Position numbers and translations under genes: made by a program. Source: Albimonas sp036154955 (GTDB lineage Bacteria > Pseudomonadota > Alphaproteobacteria > Rhodobacterales > Rhodobacteraceae). From it: a stretch of DNA of 39,156 nucleotides. Location: NCBI GenBank assembly GCA_036154955.1, contig JAYZWL010000024.1, positions 1 to 39,156 on the forward strand. The letters are read 5' to 3'. Shown here piece after piece: positions 34,256 to 39,156 of the stretch. Below the pieces are notes generated by a model, which saw only the letters and a program-made list of their open reading frames with translations, was not told the origin of the DNA and ran no database searches. The stretch's first letter is position 1, and each line of letters starts with the position of its first letter.

Positions 34256-35197
34256 ATGGAAGCCGGTCCTGTTCAGGTCGACACGACCTTCATCGAAAGC
34301 CCGGCCCGGCCGGGCCGGCCCGGCGCCTCGGATGCGGGCGCGGACGCCGCGGGAAACGGGGCGGATGCGCGCGGCGGGCTGACGCCGGACCGGGTGGAGG
34401 TGATCGGCGGCGTGCATGTGGAGATCTACGGCGCGGGCGCCGGGGCCGGGCCGGGCCTGCCGGTGCTCGCCGTGCACGGCTTCATGTCCTCGCGCACGCA
34501 ATGGATGCTCAACCTGCCCGCCATGGTCGCCGCCCGGCCCGTGGCGGTGGTGGAGCTGCTGGGCCACGGCCGCTCCGAGGCGCCCGCGGCGGTGGAGGCC
34601 TACGACCCCGCCCGCTATTTCGAGACCTTCGAGACGGTGCGCGAGCTGATGGGCGTGCCCCGCTGGCACCTGTGCGGGCAGAGCTTCGGGGCCGCGATGA
34701 CCCTGAGCTACCAGGCGGAGCACCCGCAGGCCGTCGCCGCGCAGGTGTTCACCAACACCACCGCCGCCTTCGCCGACCCCGCCACGCCGGAGATGTCGGA
34801 GGTCTCGCGCGCCCGGGCCGAGAAGATGCGGGAGGAGGGGCGCGCCGGGCTCGCCGCCCACCGCTCCCACCCCTCCGGCGCTCGCCGCTTTCCCGAGGCG
34901 GTGAAGGCCGCGATGCTGGAGGATGCGGAGACGCTGGACCCCCACGGCCTCGCCTGCGCGGTGGAGCGGACGATTCCGGGCGTGGCCATGCGCCATCGTT
35001 TCCGGGCCATCGAGGCGCCGACGCTGATGGTCAACGGCGTGTGGGAGAAGCGGTTCCAGCCCTGGGCCGCCTGGGCGCGCACGGCGCTTCCGACCCTGCG
35101 CTCGACGGATCTGGAGGGCGGGCACGCCATCAACGTGGAGCAGCCCGCCGCCTTCGACGCCGCCCTGACCCAGTTCCTCGCCGCCTACGACGCCTGA
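34256..35197 (+). CDS. Alpha/beta hydrolase
   Basis: A 313-aa alpha/beta-fold hydrolase. The oxyanion-side motif HGFMSSRTQW (74-83), nucleophile S143 in CGQSFGA and base H290 in GGHAINVEQP are clear. The expected acid position, GxxD in many relatives, reads GVWE here, with E264 the likely replacement. The first ~45 residues are Gly/Ala/Pro-rich and not part of the fold. The family covers esterases, enol-lactonases, haloalkane dehalogenases and more, and nothing here fixes the substrate. GGGGAG is about 10 nt before the ATG. Divergent from uup with a 186-bp gap containing an AT-rich stretch (34194-34215). Confidence 0.85.
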   Translation: MEAGPVQVDTTFIESPARPGRPGASDAGADAAGNGADARGGLTPDRVEVIGGVHVEIYGAGAGAGPGLPVLAVHGFMSSRTQWMLNLPAMVAARPVAVVELLGHGRSEAPAAVEAYDPARYFETFETVRELMGVPRWHLCGQSFGAAMTLSYQAEHPQAVAAQVFTNTTAAFADPATPEMSEVSRARAEKMREEGRAGLAAHRSHPSGARRFPEAVKAAMLEDAETLDPHGLACAVERTIPGVAMRHRFRAIEAPTLMVNGVWEKRFQPWAAWARTALPTLRSTDLEGGHAINVEQPAAFDAALTQFLAAYDA

Positions 35198-35699
35198 CCC
35201 GCCCCGCCCCTGCCGCGGGAGCCGCGCGACGACCCGCGCGGCGGCGGCGCCCGGGCGCCCGCGCGGCGCGGCGCCGGGATCGCGGGCGGCGCCGTTTCGG
35301 GCGGAGGCGGACCGGCGGATGCGCCCCGACGCCGGGAAGGGCCGAGAGCGGAGGCGCAGCGCGACGGCTCCGGTCAACGCCGCGTCACCCGGAGCCGCCG
35401 GATCCGGCCCGCTCCCATGGAGCGGTTCGACTCCGCCCGACGCCCGAGCGGGGCGGGCGTCGCGTCAGGGCCCGCGAACGCGCCCCGATCCAACGCGCCC
35501 CGACCAACGCGCTCCGACCCAACGCACTGCGCCCCCCCGTGACCGCGCCGCAAGCGCCCCCCTCCCCGCGCGCCGCGGGCGCCGCGGCGCGGCCCTCGTC
35601 CGGGCCGACGCGGCGCTCCCCCCCGGCGCCCTGTCGCACCGCCGGGTCCGGGCGCGCGGACCCTTCCGCCCCGCCGCGCCGCCCGCTATCGTCGCGCCC
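35198..35699. other. Long spacer with degenerate tandem repeat
   Basis: 502 bp of very GC-rich DNA with no supported gene. Frames that run through it toward the aminotransferase encode only low-complexity Pro/Arg/Ala stretches. Its one clear structure is the tandem repeat at 35477-35534. Confidence 0.6.
35477..35534. repeat. Four-unit degenerate tandem repeat of 14-15 bp
   Basis: Units begin with AACGC at 35477, 35492, 35506 and 35521. The first three read AACGCGCCCCGATCC, AACGCGCCCCGACC and AACGCGCTCCGACCC; the fourth is decayed. Function unknown; slippage-derived repeats are the simplest explanation. Confidence 0.7.
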
Positions 35700-36944
35700 A
35701 TGACCCGCGCCCCCCTCTCCGCCCCGCCCGCCCCCGCCGCCGCGCCCGCCTTCCCCGGGCCGCTGCCGGCCGCCCTCGCCGCCACCTCCGAGCCGCCGGT
35801 GATGGAGGCGCGCCGCTGGATCGCGGGCAAGTCCTTCCCCGCCGACCGGCCCCTGCTCAACCTCTCCCAGGCCGCGCCCGTCGACCCGCCCCCCGAAGGC
35901 CTGCGCCGCGCCATCGCCGAGGCGGCGCTGAACGACCCGCAGGCGCATCTCTACGGCCCCGTGCTGGGCCTGCCCGCCCTGCGCGAGGAGGTCGCCGCCC
36001 GATGGTCCCGCGACTATGCGGGCGAGATCCGGGCCGAGGACGTGACCATCGCCGCCGGCTGCAACCAGGCCTTCTGCGCCATGCTCGCCACGCTGGCCGG
36101 GCCGGGGGACGCGATCCTCCTGCCGGTGCCGTGGTATTTCAACCACAAGATGTGGTGCGACATGATGGGGATCGAGGCGCGCCCCCTGCCCTGCGACGCC
36201 GACCTCAACCCCGACCTCGCGGCCGCCGAGGGGCTGATGGAGGGCGTGACCGCCATCGTGCTCATCACCCCCAACAACCCCACCGGCGCCGAATATCCCG
36301 CGGGGCTGGTCGAGGCCTTCGCGGCGCTGGCCCGGCGGCACGGCGCGATGCTGATGCTCGACGAGACCTATCGCGACTTCGACAGCCGCGAGGCCGCGCC
36401 GCATGCGCTTTTCGCCGATCCCGACTGGCGGGACCATCTGGTCCACCTCTACTCCTTCTCCAAGGCCTACCGGCTGACCGGGCACCGGGTGGGCCTCGCC
36501 ATCGCCCATCCCGCCCGGCTGGCGCAGGCGGAGAAGTTCCTCGACAGCGTGCAGATCTGCGCCGGGCAGCTCGGCCAGATCGCGGCCCTGCACGGGCTGC
36601 GCCACCTGGACGGTTTCGTCGCCGGCCAGCGGGACGAGATCCTCGCCCGCCGCGCGGTGGTGCGCGACAGCTTCCGCCAGGCCCTTCCGGACTGGGAGCT
36701 GATGGGCTGCGGCGCCTATTTCGCCTATCTCCGCCACCCTTTCGCCGAGGACGCCGAGAGCCTGTGCAAGGCGCTGGTGGACGAACAGTCCCTGCTGATC
36801 CTGCCCGGCTCCATGTTCTGCCCGGAGGGCGACCCGCTGGGCCCGCAATCCTTCCGCGTCGCCTTCGCCAACGCCGATGCGGACGGCCTGCGCGACGCGC
36901 TCTCGCGCCTCGCCGCCTTCTCCGCGGGGCGGGCGCGGCGGTGA
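35700..36944 (+). CDS. Class I/II pyridoxal phosphate aminotransferase
   Basis: A 414-aa PLP enzyme moving an amino group between an amino acid and a keto acid in the cytoplasm. The lysine that binds PLP is K255 in YSFSKAYRLTGHRVG. TPNNPTG and LDETYRDF are the standard PLP-ring and phosphate-side motifs, and the C-terminal FRVAFAN holds the Arg for the substrate carboxylate. The N-terminal ~35 residues are Pro/Ala-rich, but ATG at 35700 is the first sensible start; the longer frame back to 35319 is spacer. Substrate cannot be assigned from motifs. The methyltransferase gene begins 42 bp downstream on the same strand. Confidence 0.88.
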   Translation: MTRAPLSAPPAPAAAPAFPGPLPAALAATSEPPVMEARRWIAGKSFPADRPLLNLSQAAPVDPPPEGLRRAIAEAALNDPQAHLYGPVLGLPALREEVAARWSRDYAGEIRAEDVTIAAGCNQAFCAMLATLAGPGDAILLPVPWYFNHKMWCDMMGIEARPLPCDADLNPDLAAAEGLMEGVTAIVLITPNNPTGAEYPAGLVEAFAALARRHGAMLMLDETYRDFDSREAAPHALFADPDWRDHLVHLYSFSKAYRLTGHRVGLAIAHPARLAQAEKFLDSVQICAGQLGQIAALHGLRHLDGFVAGQRDEILARRAVVRDSFRQALPDWELMGCGAYFAYLRHPFAEDAESLCKALVDEQSLLILPGSMFCPEGDPLGPQSFRVAFANADADGLRDALSRLAAFSAGRARR

Positions 36945-36969
36945 GCGGCCGACGGCGGGCGACGCGCGC

Positions 36970-36998
36970 ATGACCCGGAGCGCCCGATGACCCGGAGC
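36970..36998 (+). promoter_or_regulatory. Duplicated translation start with six-codon leader ORF
   Basis: ATGACCCGGAGC occurs at 36970 and again at 36987, the real methyltransferase start. The first ATG opens a six-codon frame (MTRSAR) whose TGA overlaps the second ATG. The CGGAG in the first copy also serves as ribosome site for the second. Translational coupling is inference. Confidence 0.5.
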
Positions 36999-38201
36999 TA
37001 CTACGAGTTCTTCGCCGGCGGCGGCATGGCGCGCCTGGGCCTGGGCGAAGGCTGGGACTGCCTCTGGGCCAACGACCTCGACCGCGCCAAATGCGCCGCC
37101 TACCGCGCCAATTTCGGCGGGGATCACCTGATGGAGCGGGACGTGGCCGCGGTCGCCCCCGCCGACCTGCCGGGGCGGGCGGATCTGGCCTGGGCGTCCT
37201 TCCCCTGCCAGGACCTCAGCCTCGCGGGGGCGCGGCGGGGGATGACGCTGGGCGGCTCCACCCGCTCCTCGGTGTTCTGGGCGTTCTGGTATCTGATGGA
37301 GCAGCTGGCGCGCGAGGGCCGCGCGCCCCGCGCGCTGGTGATCGAGAACGTGGTGGGGCTCGCCTCGTCCTCGCGGGATTTCGCGACGCTGTGCACGGCG
37401 CTCGCCCAGGCCGGCTACCGGTTCGACGCGCATGTGGTCGACGCCTCCGCCTTCCTGCCCCAGTCGCGGCCGCGGCTGTTCGTGGTGGCCTGGCTGGGGG
37501 GCGAGCCGCCGGCCGCGATGCTGGAGGGCGAGGACGCCCCCGCGCGGCCCAAGGCGCTGGCCCGGGCGCTGGACAATCTCGGCGAGGCCGGCCCCGCCCG
37601 CCGCGCCCTGCGCCTGCCCCCGCCGCCTGCGCGCAACCTCCAGCTGTCCGACGTGGTGGAGGACAAGGCCGCGGGCGTGCGCTGGCGCACGGCGGCGGAG
37701 GTCAGGCGGCTCATGGCCATGATGACCCCGCGCCACCTCGCCCGGATCGAGGCGGCGAAGGCGGAGGCCGCCCGCGCCGGGCGCCCCCAGGCCGGAACGC
37801 TCTACCGCCGCACCCGCCCCGACGGGGCGGGGGGAAGCGTGCAGCGGGCGGAGGTTCGCTTCGACCTCGCCGGCTGCCTGCGCACGCCGGCCGGCGGATC
37901 GTCCCGCCAGACGCTGGTGCTGGTCGAGCCCGGGGGGCGGGTGCGGATGCGCCTGGTCTCGGCGCGGGAGGCGGCGCGGCTGATGGGCCTGCCCGAGGAT
38001 TACCGGCTGCCCCGCGGCTACACCGACGCCTACAAGCTCGCCGGCGACGGCGTGGCGGTGCCGGTCGCCCGCTGGATCGCCGCGCAGCTGGTGGAGCCGC
38101 TGCTCGACGCGATGGACGCGGACGGGCGGGCGCCGGAACGCGGGTCGGGGACCGGGACGCCGGCCGGCCCGGGCGCCCGACGCAGCGCCGCCGACGCCTG
38201 A
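36987..38201 (+). CDS. DNA (cytosine-5-)-methyltransferase
   Basis: A 404-aa C5 cytosine methyltransferase using S-adenosylmethionine. The motifs are in order: I (FFAGGGMARLGLG, residues 8-20), IV with catalytic C74 in FPCQDLS, VI (ENVVG), VIII (QSRPRLFVV), a target-recognition region (about 210-285), and IX-X (CLRTPAGGSSRQTLV, GDGVAVPVARWIA). No restriction endonuclease or second methylase gene is adjacent, so it looks like an orphan methyltransferase, or its partner lies beyond the window. Its last ~30 residues are low complexity. A duplicated 12-bp start region (36970-36981 and 36987-36998) supplies the CGGAG ribosome site. Target sequence not readable from this. Confidence 0.93.
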   Translation: MTRSYYEFFAGGGMARLGLGEGWDCLWANDLDRAKCAAYRANFGGDHLMERDVAAVAPADLPGRADLAWASFPCQDLSLAGARRGMTLGGSTRSSVFWAFWYLMEQLAREGRAPRALVIENVVGLASSSRDFATLCTALAQAGYRFDAHVVDASAFLPQSRPRLFVVAWLGGEPPAAMLEGEDAPARPKALARALDNLGEAGPARRALRLPPPPARNLQLSDVVEDKAAGVRWRTAAEVRRLMAMMTPRHLARIEAAKAEAARAGRPQAGTLYRRTRPDGAGGSVQRAEVRFDLAGCLRTPAGGSSRQTLVLVEPGGRVRMRLVSAREAARLMGLPEDYRLPRGYTDAYKLAGDGVAVPVARWIAAQLVEPLLDAMDADGRAPERGSGTGTPAGPGARRSAADA

Positions 38202-38220
38202 CGCGCCCGCGGGCGTCGCG

Positions 38221-38292
38221 CCCCGCGTCCCACCCCTGCGTCGCACCCAACCCGCGTCACCCAGCCCGCGCCACCCGACCCTGCGTCACCCC
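38221..38292. repeat. Degenerate tandem repeat, about 14-bp unit
   Basis: Five or so units resemble CCCGCGTCACCC (for example CCTGCGTCGCACCC, AACCCGCGTCACCC and AGCCCGCGCCACCC). They follow the methyltransferase stop directly. No gene or known motif fits. Confidence 0.6.
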
Positions 38293-38342
38293 GCCCTCGC
38301 CGCCGCGCGGCCGAGGCCGCATCGCCCCGCGACCGCTTCGCG

Positions 38343-38368
38343 GCGCCCCGGGCTCGACCCGGGGCCTC
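38343..38368. repeat. Dispersed palindromic repeat, copy 2
   Basis: Arms GCCCCGGG (38345-38352) and CCCGGGGC (38358-38365) with loop CTCGA. One mismatch over 26 nt to the copy after cobT at 4404-4429. It may serve as terminator for the methyltransferase gene. Confidence 0.65.
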
Positions 38369-39156
38369 GCCACGCATCCTTTCGCGCGTCGGCCCCCGGC
38401 TCGCCGCCCCCGGCGGGCGTCGCGGCGGCAGGGCGATCGCGCCAGGGACGAGCGGCGGGTCGTGTCGGAACGCCCGCGACGCGATCCCCCCGACATGCCG
38501 GAGACGCCGCCGCGCCGGCGTCCCGCCGGCCGCGCGACCGCCCGCGCGCAGGCGGATCCGGCGCGCGCGCGGCGCGGCGACCGGTCGAGGGCCGGACGGC
38601 CGCTCCCGGCGCGCGTCGCCCGCGTCAGCCCGGCCCCTGTTCCGGCGGGCTCGCCGGAGCGGGGTCGTCCCGCGCAGGCGCCGCCCCCCGCCTGCGCCCT
38701 TCGCCGGCGGCTTCGACGGTCTCGCCGTCCACGCCTCGGCCGGGCGCGAGGGCGCCTCGCTCCGCTGCGCTTTCGTCCGCTCGCCCCCGCTTCGCGGCCG
38801 GCGTCGACGGCCCGCCTCCGCGCCGGCGACGCGCCTGGCGAAGCGTATGCGGCCGCGGGACGGCCCGCCCCCCTGCGTTGCGGCCGGCAGTCGGGTCGGG
38901 ACCGTCAGATCGTCCGGCCCGGCCGGCGGCCGGTTCGCGCCGGCGACCGCGCCGCCATGCCGCCGCCTTGTCCTTCGGCGGCGGCCTGCGCCCCCGTCGC
39001 CCACGCACGGCCATCCCCCCGCGACGCCCGACGCGCTCCGCGGATCGGTCCACGCCCCCTGCGGCGAGCGCGGGGCCAGGCCAGCTCTCGCCCCCCCGCT
39101 CCTCGCCGCGGAGGGCGCCGCGGTCCGGCCCGGCGTCCGGGTCGTCGCGGCGCCTC

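Larger units (their letters stand above)
38202..39156. other. GC-rich terminal region without a supported gene
   Basis: Apart from the tandem repeat and the palindromic repeat I see nothing reliable in this 955-bp stretch. Long frames exist on the minus strand, but their products are Arg/Gly/Ala/Pro-rich low-complexity chains with no domain, typical of open frames in very GC-rich noncoding DNA. Confidence 0.55.

Noticed and set aside
35419..35440. Possible tRNA T-arm (GGTTCGACTCC)
   Set aside because: The T-loop resembles a tRNA, but no matching acceptor stem, D-arm or anticodon stem could be laid out upstream.
35319..35699. N-terminal extension of the aminotransferase
   Set aside because: Residues are Pro/Arg-rich, cross a tandem repeat and have no family resemblance; ATG at 35700 fits.
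38030..39004. Minus-strand reading frame at the window end
   Set aside because: Arg/Gly/Ala-rich low complexity, overlaps the methyltransferase end, no domain and no ribosome site.
38625..39053. Minus-strand 142-codon reading frame
   Set aside because: Same low-complexity composition; explained by the extreme GC content.

Overview
The window reads as a chromosomal segment of a very GC-rich alphaproteobacterium, most likely from the Rhodobacterales or a close relative. Supporting signs are the CobS-CobT pair of an aerobic-type cobaltochelatase, a VPLPA-type C-terminal sorting signal, TTAA-type boxes resembling CtrA sites, and the codon and spacer composition. No rRNA, tRNA, CRISPR array, transposase or phage gene was found. 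About 28 protein genes are supported. The organism name is inference.

Layout. 1-5.6 kb: a secreted or anchored thermonuclease-like protein (minus), cobS and cobT (plus), a VPLPA-CTERM surface protein (plus) and a small membrane protein (minus). 5.6-13.1 kb: a complete dipeptide/oligopeptide-type ABC importer on the minus strand (two ATPases, binding protein, two permeases), divergent from an ArgE-type M20 deacetylase. 13.3-23.3 kb: a minus-strand nitrogen-scavenging cluster. It has a BMP-type binding protein, two permeases, a formamidase, a biuret hydrolase whose catalytic residues fall at the same numbers I recall for BiuH, a two-domain ABC ATPase, a second BiuH-like hydrolase, a cupin and an AtzF-type allophanate hydrolase. 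A Cu/Zn superoxide dismutase gene lies inside the cluster in the opposite orientation.

23.7-28.6 kb: a plus-strand redox cluster and the most unusual part of the window. Its first gene encodes one polypeptide with an FAD/NAD(P)H oxidoreductase, a BFD-type [2Fe-2S] domain and a five-helix membrane module. Two pairs of histidines in that module are each 14 residues apart, as in diheme cytochrome b. Next come an eleven-heme cytochrome c, a monoheme Tll0287-like (DUF3365) periplasmic protein and a single-domain globin. Together they look like a route carrying electrons from cytosolic NAD(P)H across the membrane to periplasmic c-hemes. I do not know a described system with this exact composition.

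28.7-39.2 kb: parE with two co-transcribed envelope proteins that look like tandem paralogues, a perfect bidirectional terminator, uup (minus), an alpha/beta hydrolase, a class I aminotransferase and a solitary C5 DNA methyltransferase. The last ~950 bp hold degenerate tandem repeats and a second copy of a palindromic repeat seen near 4.4 kb, with no convincing gene.

How the genes work together. The biuret cluster should import a small ureido or amide compound and strip its nitrogen to ammonia: biuret to allophanate by BiuH, allophanate to ammonia and CO2 by AtzF, and formamide-like amides by the AmiF homologue. No urea carboxylase is present, so allophanate is not expected to come from urea here. 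The peptide importer and ArgE-like enzyme form a second scavenging unit.
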